Shown: one piece after another, positions 1 through 7,595 of the stretch
Position numbering within the stretch: position 1 is the first letter of the stretch
Layout: every line of letters begins with the position of its first letter
Assembly: GCA_002385265.1 (NCBI GenBank)
Contig: DGDD01000100.1
Location: forward strand, 1-20,445
Direction: 5' to 3'
DNA from: Chitinophagaceae bacterium UBA3961
GTDB lineage: Bacteria > Bacteroidota > Bacteroidia > Chitinophagales > Chitinophagaceae
DNA length: 20,445 nucleotides
The notes under the pieces: generated by a model
What the model saw: the letters and a program-made list of their open reading frames with translations, nothing else
What the model was told of the DNA's origin: nothing
The model's database searches: none
Translations under genes and position numbers: made by a program

Positions 1-43
1 CCAGCCCTGGTTTGACGAGGGTGTTAATCTTTTAATAATCAAC

Positions 44-1279
44 TTATTCGTAAATAAGATGCGTCAATAAACCATCTCTGAGCTTAGGTTCAAACCAAGT
101 GCTTTTAGGAGGCATTACTTCGCCCATATCAGCAATATCAAACAATTGTTGAATTGAAACCGGGTATAAACTGAAAGCAACCGCCATTTCACCACTGTTC
201 ACACGCTTTTCCAATTCTCCGAGGCCTCTAATGCCACCTACGAAATCGATGCGTTTATCGGTGCGCTGGTCTTTGATTCCAAAAAGTTTGCTGAGGATGG
301 TTTGTGATAGAATGGTTACATCCAACACGCCGATTGGGTCGGTAGCATAACTGTCTCTACGTGCCGTTAGTTTGTACCATTTTCCACCCAAGTACATTCC
401 AAAATCGTGTAAATGCTCGGGTCGGTATGCTTCGCTACCTATCAGGGTAACATTGAAATCATCTTGCAAATAGCTGAGCAATTCTTCTTCGTCCATTCCA
501 TTCAAATCTTTTACCACACGGTTATAGTCGAGAATGTGCAATTGATTGGAAGGAAACAATGTGGTGAGGAAGTAGTTGGTTCCATCGGGAGCTTTTTTGC
601 CCAAGGCTTTTCGCACTTTAGCGGCTGAAGCGGCACGGTGGTGTCCATCGGCAATATAGGTACAAGGAACTTTTGATTCGAATAAATCGGTGAGCGTTCC
701 AATCACTTCTGAATCGGCCACCACCCAAATGGTGTGCTGAATACCATCAGAAGCTGTGAAATCATAATCGGCTTTGTGTGAATTCTGCCAGAGTTCTACC
801 AATGCATCAATGGCCGGAACGTTTTTATATGCGAGAAACACGTTTCCTGTTTGAGCACCGCTGGTTTTGATGTGATTGATGCGGTCCAATTCTTTTTCAG
901 GACGCGTGAACTCGTGTTTCTTGATGATGTCTTTTTCATAATCATTTACGGAGCTCACCGCTACAATTCCTGTTTGACTTCTTCCGTTCATGATCAGACG
1001 ATAGATATAATAGCAAGGCTTGTCTTCACGGAACAACCAACCTTTTTCAATGAATTGTTGGATATTCTCTTTTGCTTTTTCATACACAGCTTGCGTATGA
1101 ATGTCGATGTTTTCGGGCAGATCAATTTCAGATTTTGTGATGTGAAGAAAGGATTCAGGATTGCCTGCCGCTTCTTCACGGGCTTCTTGAGAATTCAATA
1201 CATCGTAAGGTCTTGAAGCCAATTTCGGTGCAATTTCTTTTGTTGGTCTGAGTGCTCTAAACGGAAGTATGGATGCCAT
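44..1279 (-). CDS. DUF1015 family protein
   Basis: The 411-residue product matches DUF1015, a conserved bacterial family of unknown biochemical function often found next to serine-biosynthesis genes. Family-typical stretches are the N-terminal ILPFRALRP (residues 4-12) followed by SRPYDVL (22-28), the YIADGHHRAASA block (208-219), and the C-terminal MPPKSTWFEPKLRDGLL segment (389-405). The length fits a complete family member. There is no signal peptide or membrane segment, so it should be cytosolic. It starts 14 bases after the serC stop on the same strand, so co-transcription with serC is very likely. This neighbourhood suggests a link to serine or phosphoserine metabolism, but that is inference. 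The motif ADGHHR invites a catalytic role, which I cannot assign. Confidence 0.93.
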   Translation of the reverse strand: MASILPFRALRPTKEIAPKLASRPYDVLNSQEAREEAAGNPESFLHITKSEIDLPENIDIHTQAVYEKAKENIQQFIEKGWLFREDKPCYYIYRLIMNGRSQTGIVAVSSVNDYEKDIIKKHEFTRPEKELDRINHIKTSGAQTGNVFLAYKNVPAIDALVELWQNSHKADYDFTASDGIQHTIWVVADSEVIGTLTDLFESKVPCTYIADGHHRAASAAKVRKALGKKAPDGTNYFLTTLFPSNQLHILDYNRVVKDLNGMDEEELLSYLQDDFNVTLIGSEAYRPEHLHDFGMYLGGKWYKLTARRDSYATDPIGVLDVTILSQTILSKLFGIKDQRTDKRIDFVGGIRGLGELEKRVNSGEMAVAFSLYPVSIQQLFDIADMGEVMPPKSTWFEPKLRDGLLTHLIYE

Positions 1280-1293
1280 AATATAGTTTGATA

Positions 1294-2385
1294 TTAACCT
1301 TTTCTTTTTGCGAAATCATTCATTAAGTCGGTCAGCGCTTTCACACTGGAGAGTTGTAAGGCGTTGTATAAAGAAATACGGAAACCGCCCACACTTCGAT
1401 GCCCTTTCACTCCAATCATATTGTTTTCCTTGCAAATTTGTTGGAATTCTGCTTCAAGTGTTGGATTGTCCATTACGAATACAACGTTCATATCACTACG
1501 GTCTTCTCTGGCAATGGTGCCTTTGAAGATCGGATTGCTATCAATGGTATGGTAGAGAAGGTCCGCTTTCTCTCTATTTAGTTTTTCAATAGCAGCAACC
1601 CCTCCCATATTTTTCAACCATCTCAACGTAAGCAACACTACATAAACCGCAAATACAGGCGGAGTGTTCAACATACTTCCTTCCTTGATATGGTTTCTAT
1701 AATCCAACATGGTAGGGATGGTTCTGTTTACTTTACCTAAAATAGACTCATCGAGTACTACCAAGTTTACACCGGCAGCGCCCATGTTTTTCTGTGCACC
1801 TGCATAAATGAGCGAAAACTTGTTGAAATCAAGATTTCTACTCAAAATATCGCTGCTCATGTCGGCAATAACAGGCACTCCATACTCAAAGGGCATATTC
1901 TTCCATTGTGTACCTGCAATGGTTTCGTTTGTAGTTATATGTAAGTAAGTGCTAGTTGGATCTACTTGTAGTGATTTGGGTAGCGCCGTATAGTTCGATT
2001 CTTTTCCTGAACCGGCTATTTGAACAGAACCAAATAGTTTGGCTTCTTTAATGGCTTTATTAGCCCATGTTCCTGTTTCGGTGTAAGCAGCTGTTCCTTT
2101 TTCATCCAATAAGTTCATTGGAATTTGCATGAATTGCGTGCTGGCACCTCCATGTAAGAACAACACCGCTTTACTATTATCTAAGCCCATCAGTTCTTTC
2201 ACCAAAGCTTGTGCTTCATCCATCACTGCTTGAAACAAGGAAGTACGGTGACCAATTTCTAATATCGATAATCCTGTATTGTTGAAATTGAGAATGGCTT
2301 CACTGGCTTGTTGAAACACTTCTTTTGGCAGAATACTAGGGCCTGCGTTGAAGTTGTGAATGACGGCTTGTTCAGTTGTAGTCAC
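1294..2385 (-). CDS. serC: Phosphoserine aminotransferase (SerC)
   Basis: The 363-residue protein is a class V PLP-dependent aminotransferase. It converts 3-phosphohydroxypyruvate and glutamate to phosphoserine and 2-oxoglutarate in cytosolic serine synthesis. The same enzyme type can act in pyridoxal-phosphate synthesis. It has the N-terminal NFNAGPSILP (11-20), the substrate/PLP loop HGGAS (78-82), the PLP-binding lysine K199 in GAQKN (196-200), and the C-terminal GHRSVGGFRISLYNA (329-343). The length is normal. The start is GTG: the first codons read GTG ACT ACA ACT, and upstream the frame stays open back to a TGA without any ATG. A 72-base gap separates it from the upstream phospholipase-like gene, and a 14-base gap from the downstream DUF1015 gene. 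I saw no clear own promoter. Confidence 0.96.
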   Translation of the reverse strand: MTTTEQAVIHNFNAGPSILPKEVFQQASEAILNFNNTGLSILEIGHRTSLFQAVMDEAQALVKELMGLDNSKAVLFLHGGASTQFMQIPMNLLDEKGTAAYTETGTWANKAIKEAKLFGSVQIAGSGKESNYTALPKSLQVDPTSTYLHITTNETIAGTQWKNMPFEYGVPVIADMSSDILSRNLDFNKFSLIYAGAQKNMGAAGVNLVVLDESILGKVNRTIPTMLDYRNHIKEGSMLNTPPVFAVYVVLLTLRWLKNMGGVAAIEKLNREKADLLYHTIDSNPIFKGTIAREDRSDMNVVFVMDNPTLEAEFQQICKENNMIGVKGHRSVGGFRISLYNALQLSSVKALTDLMNDFAKRKG

Positions 2386-2457
2386 CTTGTGTACTTTAAA
2401 TAGTAAAATTTGAGAGCACGAAATTATTCAATTACTAGCTAACAGGCATTTGTAAAT

Positions 2458-3429
2458 TCAGAATTCCTCGCAATCTTTTCCGAAAATGGTCCCTTTTTTC
2501 CAAGCTTTCTCCAATTCCTCCAGTTCTTTTTGGTCTTCCACCGTCCATTCAGCTCGATTCAATCCTTTTAAGTTGGGTTGGCCTGCATCTACCCAAGCGG
2601 TATACCAAAAACTCGCCACTGCGAAAATAGAGGCCCGCATGCGGCGCTCCACCATTCCGTTGAGTTTTGTATGGTAAGCAAGGGAATAGCCAGTACTGTA
2701 CTGTTTGATAGTTTTACCATTGCGTTCCTCAAATGCATACCGCTGTTGTTCAGGGTATAACAATTGAAGTTCTTTTTCATATTTCAGCACCGTATCAGCG
2801 GCTAATCCACTTTCCTCTATTCTTTTCCAAATAAAACCCAATGGGTCGTTCAAATACTGTGCCTTGTCTATGAAAAAATCATAAGATGTATTGGCCCAGA
2901 GTTCAGGTAAACGCGATTCCCAAAATCCGTGGATGCCTTTTTGATTGGTAAGTTGACCATTGTGATTGCTACTGGCATGTAAAGGCACGTGCGCATCGGC
3001 TATATAATGCCCAATTTCAGCAGATAGTTTCAAAATAAGAGCTGCATTCTTCTTCTCAAAAGCAGCCGTGAGCCTGCGTTTCATAATATCTACCCACCAA
3101 GGAACGATGCCATGTTTGTTTAAACTGTCTTCTCCAAATTTTGCCACTGCGGCACTCCAAGTTCTGGGTAAACTATCGTAACGATAGGTTCCGTACCGAT
3201 CCAAATCGAGGTAATGACGGGCACCTTCAGGAGCAACTGCATAGCGCCGCTTATCGGGGTCGGTAGCATGGGCTACTAAATAATCCTTGTTGGGTTTGAA
3301 GAAAGCGATTAATTCGGGAGGAAGTAGGAAAATCGCCAATTCATTGATCCGTTCATGACCAAAAAAGCCCCAGCACCATGCTTTTGAGCATAAAAGCAGG
3401 CACAAAAGGCTCAGTAAAAGCCTTTTCAT
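2458..3429 (-). CDS. Secreted zinc-dependent S1/P1 nuclease/phospholipase C-like protein
   Basis: The 323-residue protein begins with a signal peptide (MKRLLLSLLCLLLCSKAWC). Cleavage before W20 would leave an N-terminal tryptophan, as in the S1/P1 nuclease and zinc phospholipase C superfamily, where the terminal amine binds zinc. Further probable ligands are H25, D57 (HATD), H72 (RHYLD), the block H141-x3-D145-x-H147-x-P-L-H151, and E171 in GFWES. That block closely resembles the S1/P1 form H-x3-D-x-H-x-P-L-H, so an active trinuclear zinc hydrolase acting in the periplasm or outside the cell is likely. Whether it cuts phospholipid, nucleic acid or another phosphodiester cannot be read from the sequence. 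It lies 18 bases after the DUF502 gene and probably shares its transcript. Confidence 0.85.
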   Translation of the reverse strand: MKRLLLSLLCLLLCSKAWCWGFFGHERINELAIFLLPPELIAFFKPNKDYLVAHATDPDKRRYAVAPEGARHYLDLDRYGTYRYDSLPRTWSAAVAKFGEDSLNKHGIVPWWVDIMKRRLTAAFEKKNAALILKLSAEIGHYIADAHVPLHASSNHNGQLTNQKGIHGFWESRLPELWANTSYDFFIDKAQYLNDPLGFIWKRIEESGLAADTVLKYEKELQLLYPEQQRYAFEERNGKTIKQYSTGYSLAYHTKLNGMVERRMRASIFAVASFWYTAWVDAGQPNLKGLNRAEWTVEDQKELEELEKAWKKGTIFGKDCEEF

Positions 3430-3447
3430 GTTTCATGATTTTAATGA

Positions 3448-4110
3448 TTACTTAGCAGGTGTTTCGGCGTGGGGATCATCGTCGTCAATATCCGTTACAC
3501 CGCCTGAGATCGCAAATTTCATGGCATCGGAGGCGCTGAGATCGGTCACCAAACGAATCCGCTCTTTTTTTACGAAGTAGAGATGGCCGGCAAAAGCATA
3601 TGATTGTGGAACGTATACGGCTACATATTCACTCAAGCCAAATTGGTTGAGCTCATCTTGAGTAATAAATCCAAGTCTCCAAACATCGGGGGCTTCAATG
3701 CTCACCAATACCGATTTGTTGAACTTTCTCTTATTCCCGGCAAAAGCTTCAAAGAAGTCTTTTACTGTAGTATAGATGATTTTAATACCGGGTGTTTTCT
3801 CCAGAACCTTGTCGAATAAACTTACCAAACGTCCTACTATAAAGGACGAGGAGATATACCCCACTCCAATTACGATAAGAATTACCAATGCGGCACCTAT
3901 TCCCGGGAACCGTATTTCTTGCCCATTAGCATCTTTTAATAAACCGGGGGCAATTTTTTGAAGTATTCCGGGCAGAATTCCGTCTACCGTATTGAACAAA
4001 CTACTAACTGCCCATATTGTAATGGCAATGGGGGCCAAAATAATTAAGCCTTGCAGAAAGTACTGGAACAGTTTTCTGAGCAGCAGTCTGAATTTTATAC
4101 TTCTCGTCAT
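3448..4110 (-). CDS. DUF502 family inner-membrane protein
   Basis: The 220-residue protein matches DUF502, conserved membrane proteins of unknown function. Two hydrophobic helices are visible (about residues 18-38 and 70-96). They are followed by the family block KTPGIKIIYTTVKDFFEAF (105-123) and by VYVPQSYAFAGHLYFV (165-180), the counterpart of the VPTTPNPTSG stretch seen in other members. The C-terminus ends in an acidic tail (DIDDDDP, 207-213). The gene is divergent from tetR and is the first of the minus-strand cluster. An almost consensus promoter ends only 7 bases before its ATG. The 18-base spacing to the phospholipase-like gene suggests an operon. The role is unknown. Confidence 0.9.
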   Translation of the reverse strand: MTRSIKFRLLLRKLFQYFLQGLIILAPIAITIWAVSSLFNTVDGILPGILQKIAPGLLKDANGQEIRFPGIGAALVILIVIGVGYISSSFIVGRLVSLFDKVLEKTPGIKIIYTTVKDFFEAFAGNKRKFNKSVLVSIEAPDVWRLGFITQDELNQFGLSEYVAVYVPQSYAFAGHLYFVKKERIRLVTDLSASDAMKFAISGGVTDIDDDDPHAETPAK

Positions 4111-4117
4111 CCTTTCA

Positions 4118-4148
4118 CAAAAGTAGGGGGAGTTTTCGGGGAAATAAA
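4118..4148 (-). promoter_or_regulatory. Bacteroidota-type promoter of the DUF502 gene
   Basis: Read on the minus strand, TTTA (4148-4145) is followed by exactly 19 bases and then TACTTTTG (4125-4118). The Bacteroidota primary sigma consensus is TTTG-N19-TAnnTTTG, so only one base of the -33 element deviates. The -7 element ends 7 bases before the ATG at 4110, which implies a very short 5' leader. Confidence 0.72.
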
Positions 4149-4204
4149 ACCTAAAAAAACCGAGGGTTGTTGGGTAAAACCAGGAAAAAGTAGAAAATCC
4201 TTCG

Positions 4205-4243
4205 TTGGAAACTTTGATTCCGTTTTAAGTTTCCATAGTTTTG
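4205..4243 (+). promoter_or_regulatory. Consensus Bacteroidota promoter of tetR and the efflux operon
   Basis: TTTG (4213-4216), 19 bases, then TAGTTTTG (4236-4243) is an exact match to the Bacteroidota sigma factor consensus TTTG-N19-TAnnTTTG. The element ends 14 bases before the ATG at 4258. This supports that start over the in-frame ATG at 4051, which lies inside the divergent DUF502 gene and upstream of the promoter. Confidence 0.8.
4206..4235. promoter_or_regulatory. Candidate TetR operator (perfect inverted repeat)
   Basis: TGGAAACTT (4206-4214) and AAGTTTCCA (4227-4235) form a perfect 9+9 base inverted repeat with a 12-base spacer. The half-site centres are 21 bases apart, two helical turns. 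The left arm overlaps the -33 element and the right arm abuts the -7 element, so a bound dimer would block RNA polymerase. TetR-family proteins commonly bind such palindromes at their own promoters. That this regulator binds here is inference. Confidence 0.65.
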
Positions 4244-4257
4244 CGCGTGTTTTTAAT

Positions 4258-4893
4258 ATGGAAGTAAAAGAAAGAATACAGCAAAAGGCGCATGAGTTGT
4301 TCATGAAATTCGGGATCCGCTCGGTTTCCATGGACGATATCGCCAATCAAATAGGCGTTTCTAAGAAAACGATCTACCAGTTTTTTGCCGATAAAGATGC
4401 TTTGGTGGGCGACATTATTCAAGAGGAAGTGGTTCGAATGGAACAAGAGTGCGTTTACTGTAGCGTGAATGCTAGGGATGCAGTAGATGAGATTTTCCTC
4501 ACGATCGAGATCATTTTGGAGCAATTCAAATCATTTAACCCCACTTTGGTATTTGATCTTCGTAAGTTTCATCATCAAGCCTATCAAAAAATCGAAGCCC
4601 ACAAACGCGAATACCTCCTGGGCTTAATTATCCGGAATTTAGAACGTGGTGTAGAAGAAGGAATTTATCGTGAAGACATAAAGATCCCGGTGATTGCCCG
4701 TTTCCGCCTCGAAAGCATGATGTTGGCTTTTGATACAGAGCTGTTTCCTCCTAAACAATTCGACTTAGCTGATATTACCCGCGAATTGATTGAACTGTTT
4801 GTTTATGGGGTAGCAAATGAAAAAGGATATCAATTGATTGAAAAATATAAAAGAGATCTGCAACAAAAACTAAACACACATGCAAACAAGTGA
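4258..4893 (+). CDS. TetR/AcrR family transcriptional regulator
   Basis: The 211-residue product has an N-terminal helix-turn-helix domain typical of TetR repressors: RSVSMDDIANQIGVSKKTIY (21-40) followed by QFFADKDALV (41-50). The helical C-terminal domain should bind an unknown ligand. I chose the ATG at 4258 because it lies just after a consensus promoter and gives the usual distance from start to the DNA-binding helices. The open frame extends up to 4051, but that would overlap the divergent gene. It is the first gene of an efflux operon, and its end overlaps the tolC-like gene by 14 bases, which suggests translational coupling. It probably represses its own operon through the palindrome at 4206-4235. 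Confidence 0.92.
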   Translation: MEVKERIQQKAHELFMKFGIRSVSMDDIANQIGVSKKTIYQFFADKDALVGDIIQEEVVRMEQECVYCSVNARDAVDEIFLTIEIILEQFKSFNPTLVFDLRKFHHQAYQKIEAHKREYLLGLIIRNLERGVEEGIYREDIKIPVIARFRLESMMLAFDTELFPPKQFDLADITRELIELFVYGVANEKGYQLIEKYKRDLQQKLNTHANK

Positions 4894-6286
4894 ACCTAGA
4901 AAAGTGAAGGGATTGGTGTTGTTATTCCTGCTGATAACTGGCGCAGCACAGGCTCAGCAAACAAACGCTTTCACCATGGCTCAATGCGTAGCCTATGCTG
5001 AAAAAAACAGTCCACAAGTAAAGAATGCTTTACTGAACATTAAAATCCAACAGGAAACCAACAACGAAATTACCGGTGCCGCATTACCTCGTGTAAATGC
5101 CAGTGCAGGCGTTAACTATTTTCCTCAAGTAGCTACGCAGGTATTTCCCAACTTTATTGCGGCGGCTACCTATGGCGTATTGGTGAAGGAAGGAGTAAGA
5201 GATGGAAATGGAAATACCATCGCAGCACCCAATGATTTTGGATTTGTACAAGCGCAATTCGGTACAAAATACACTGCGTCTGTAGGAGCCGACTTCTCTC
5301 AACTCTTGTTCGACGGCCAAGTATTTGTAGGCCTACAAGCCAGAGCAGCTGCCATGAATTTTGCCCGCAAATCGGCGGAGGTTACCACCGAGAACATAAA
5401 GGTGAATATCATGAAAGTGTATTTCCAATTGGTGGCCGCTAAGAAGCAGATGGATGCTTTGGATGCCAACCTTCACTTAATTGAGAAACTCGCTTTCAAT
5501 ACAAAGGAGTTGGTGAAAAATGGATTTTCAGAAAAGCTCGACATCGATAAAGTGAATGTTACCCTTACCAATCTCCAAACTGAGATCGTAAAAATTAACC
5601 GTCAGATCGATAATGGTTATTTAGGTTTGAAGCTCTTAATGGGAATGCCAACCACCGATTCATTGATATTGACCGATACTGTTTCCATTGATGAATTAAA
5701 ATCGAATGTTTTAGAAGCAGCATACAATTACAATGATCGTAAGGAAATGCAACAACTGTTGATCGCTCAAAAATTGGGCGAATACAATGTAAAGCGCTAC
5801 CAACTGGCAAAAATTCCAACTTTGGCTTTATTTGGGCAATACAGCACCAATGCGCAAAGAAACCAGCTTGATTTTGGCGATTCCAAACAACCTTGGTTGC
5901 CTTCTTCTTTAATTGGATTGAAATTATCTGCTCCCATTTTTCAAGGGTTCAGCAGAAATGCCACCATTCGCAAAGCACGTTACGAATTGGAGCAAACTAA
6001 GAACAATGTTGACTTATTGAAACTCTCTATCGACAATGATGTTGCCAGAGCAAAATCGAGTTTGCAAAACGCCATTCTAACACTCGACTATCAACAGAAG
6101 AATATGGAACTTGCAACCAGCGTATACAATACTACGGTTAAAAAATACGAACAAGGTTTGGGCGCAAACATTGAGGTAACAAATGCTCAAACAGAGTTGC
6201 GGGTAGCACAAACCAACTATTTCAATGCTTTGTACGATGCGATCATCGCTAAGATCGATTTCCAAAAAGCAACCGGTAAACTATAA
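4880..6286 (+). CDS. TolC family outer-membrane efflux protein
   Basis: The 468-residue protein has a signal peptide (hydrophobic core about residues 9-22, likely cleavage after AQA at 25) and the duplicated coiled-coil layout of outer-membrane efflux channels. Recognisable parts are FTMAQCVAYAEKNSPQVKNA (31-50), which opens the first helical pair, and the C-terminal VTNAQTELRVAQTNYFNALY stretch of the second repeat. The length is normal for the family. It would form the trimeric outer-membrane exit duct of the tripartite pump encoded next to it. The start overlaps the end of tetR by 14 bases, and the adaptor gene begins 26 bases after the stop. The substrate is not deducible. Confidence 0.93.
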   Translation: MQTSEPRKVKGLVLLFLLITGAAQAQQTNAFTMAQCVAYAEKNSPQVKNALLNIKIQQETNNEITGAALPRVNASAGVNYFPQVATQVFPNFIAAATYGVLVKEGVRDGNGNTIAAPNDFGFVQAQFGTKYTASVGADFSQLLFDGQVFVGLQARAAAMNFARKSAEVTTENIKVNIMKVYFQLVAAKKQMDALDANLHLIEKLAFNTKELVKNGFSEKLDIDKVNVTLTNLQTEIVKINRQIDNGYLGLKLLMGMPTTDSLILTDTVSIDELKSNVLEAAYNYNDRKEMQQLLIAQKLGEYNVKRYQLAKIPTLALFGQYSTNAQRNQLDFGDSKQPWLPSSLIGLKLSAPIFQGFSRNATIRKARYELEQTKNNVDLLKLSIDNDVARAKSSLQNAILTLDYQQKNMELATSVYNTTVKKYEQGLGANIEVTNAQTELRVAQTNYFNALYDAIIAKIDFQKATGKL

Positions 6287-6312
6287 TTACGAAAAGAATA
6301 AAAAACAAATAC

Positions 6313-7515
6313 ATGAAACTTTTTTATCAAGCTGCTATTCTTGTTGTGTTCTTGGGAACACTCGCAGCATGTGGCGGCGGCGGCGAAACTGCTAATAACC
6401 TAGATGCAAAAAAGAAAGAACTGGAGAAACTCAAATCCGATAAAGCTGCACTCGATGCAAAAATCACAACGTTGCAAGAAGAGATCATGAAAGCTGATCC
6501 ATCAGCAGCGGCTGCAGCGGCCAAACAAGTTTCTGTTTTGAAACTCGTTCCCGGAGAATTCAATCACTACATCGAATTGCAAGGAATTATAGACGCAGAA
6601 GACATTTCCTATGTATCTCCTCGCGGAATGGGAGGCCAAGTAAAATCGATCAATGTGAAATTGGGCGACCGTGTACAAAAGGGTCAACTCATTTTGAAAT
6701 TAGACGATGCCATTGCACGTACTCAACTTGCTTCTGCTCAACAAGGGGCTGAAGGAATTAAAACCCAGCTGGCTTTAGCAAAGAATCTTTACCAGCGTTA
6801 TAAAAATCTATGGGATCAAAATATCGGCTCTGAAGTACAATTGTTGAATGCAAAAAACAATGTAGATGCTTTGGAAAACCAATTGAAGCAGATGAATGAA
6901 AACATTCGTTTGGCACAAGAGCAAGTGAACTTCACCTCTGTTTACAGCGATGTTTCCGGAGTTGTAGACATCCTGTCTGTTCGTGTAGGAGAGTTGTTCC
7001 AGGGAGTTACCGCTGCCGGTCCTCAGATTAGAATTGTGAATAACAGTCGTTTGAAAACAGTGGTAGATATTCCTGAAAACTATATCACCAAAGTGAGAAA
7101 AGGTTCAAAAGTAGTTGTATCTGTAATTGATGTAAACAAGGAATTCAATACTACTCTTTCTGTAGTAACAGAAGCTATCAATGCCTCTACTAGAAGTTTC
7201 ACCGGTGAAGCGAAATTGCCTACCGACGGCACTTTGAAGCCAAAGCAAGTGGCAAGTGTAAAAATTCTTGATTACAGTGCAGCACAAGCAATTGCCGTTC
7301 CAGTGAACTTGGTTCAAAGTGATGACAAAGGAAAGTACCTCTACGTTACAGAAGCGAAGAATGGGAAATTATACGCGAAGAGAAAGACAATTGTAACCGG
7401 AGAGTCTTATGGTGGAAAGATTGAAGTGTTGAGCGGATTGGCTGCAAATGAAGAAGTGGTTACTGAGGGATATCAAACCTTGTACGAAGGCCAATTGATC
7501 TCTGTTTTAAAATAA
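6313..7515 (+). CDS. RND efflux periplasmic adaptor lipoprotein (membrane fusion protein)
   Basis: The 400-residue protein starts with a lipoprotein signal whose lipobox LAAC ends at C20, followed by four glycines. An extra coiled coil lies at about 28-61 (KKKELEKLKSDKAALDAKI). Next come the first lipoyl half-motif (about 99-133, containing GQVKSINVKLGDRVQKGQ), the alpha-helical hairpin (about 134-206) and the second lipoyl half (about 207-235). Beta-barrel and membrane-proximal domains follow. This is the standard order for HlyD/AcrA-type adaptors, which bridge the inner-membrane pump to TolC. It sits between the channel and pump genes. The N-terminal coiled coil ahead of the lipoyl domain is common in Bacteroidota adaptors, as far as I can recall. 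Confidence 0.94.
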   Translation: MKLFYQAAILVVFLGTLAACGGGGETANNLDAKKKELEKLKSDKAALDAKITTLQEEIMKADPSAAAAAAKQVSVLKLVPGEFNHYIELQGIIDAEDISYVSPRGMGGQVKSINVKLGDRVQKGQLILKLDDAIARTQLASAQQGAEGIKTQLALAKNLYQRYKNLWDQNIGSEVQLLNAKNNVDALENQLKQMNENIRLAQEQVNFTSVYSDVSGVVDILSVRVGELFQGVTAAGPQIRIVNNSRLKTVVDIPENYITKVRKGSKVVVSVIDVNKEFNTTLSVVTEAINASTRSFTGEAKLPTDGTLKPKQVASVKILDYSAAQAIAVPVNLVQSDDKGKYLYVTEAKNGKLYAKRKTIVTGESYGGKIEVLSGLAANEEVVTEGYQTLYEGQLISVLK

Positions 7516-7534
7516 ACAATACCACTGGAGCCAT

Positions 7535-7552
7535 TGAAGCCCGCCCGCTTCA
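7535..7552 (+). other. Intercistronic hairpin between adaptor and pump genes
   Basis: TGAAGC (7535-7540) and GCTTCA (7547-7552) can form a 6-pair stem with a CCGCCC loop inside the 80-base gap between the adaptor stop and the pump start. No T-run follows, so this is not a typical terminator. It could influence mRNA stability or partial read-through. The short stem makes chance a real alternative. Confidence 0.35.
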
Positions 7553-7595
7553 GTACTTATTTAAAGGGTAGGCTGTTATTTTCAAAAATATCGCA

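Noticed and set aside
1..43. Possible end of a neighbouring gene at the left edge
   Set aside because: Short open stretches exist in several frames, but none is long or distinctive enough to identify a product or even a strand.
851..1216. Plus-strand open frame of 121 codons antisense to the DUF1015 gene
   Set aside because: The phenylalanine- and isoleucine-rich translation is typical of an antisense shadow, and the opposite strand is clearly coding.
4051..4257. Upstream in-frame extension of the TetR gene to an ATG at 4051
   Set aside because: It would overlap the divergent DUF502 gene and lie upstream of the exact consensus promoter. The 69 extra residues do not look like a TetR N-terminus.
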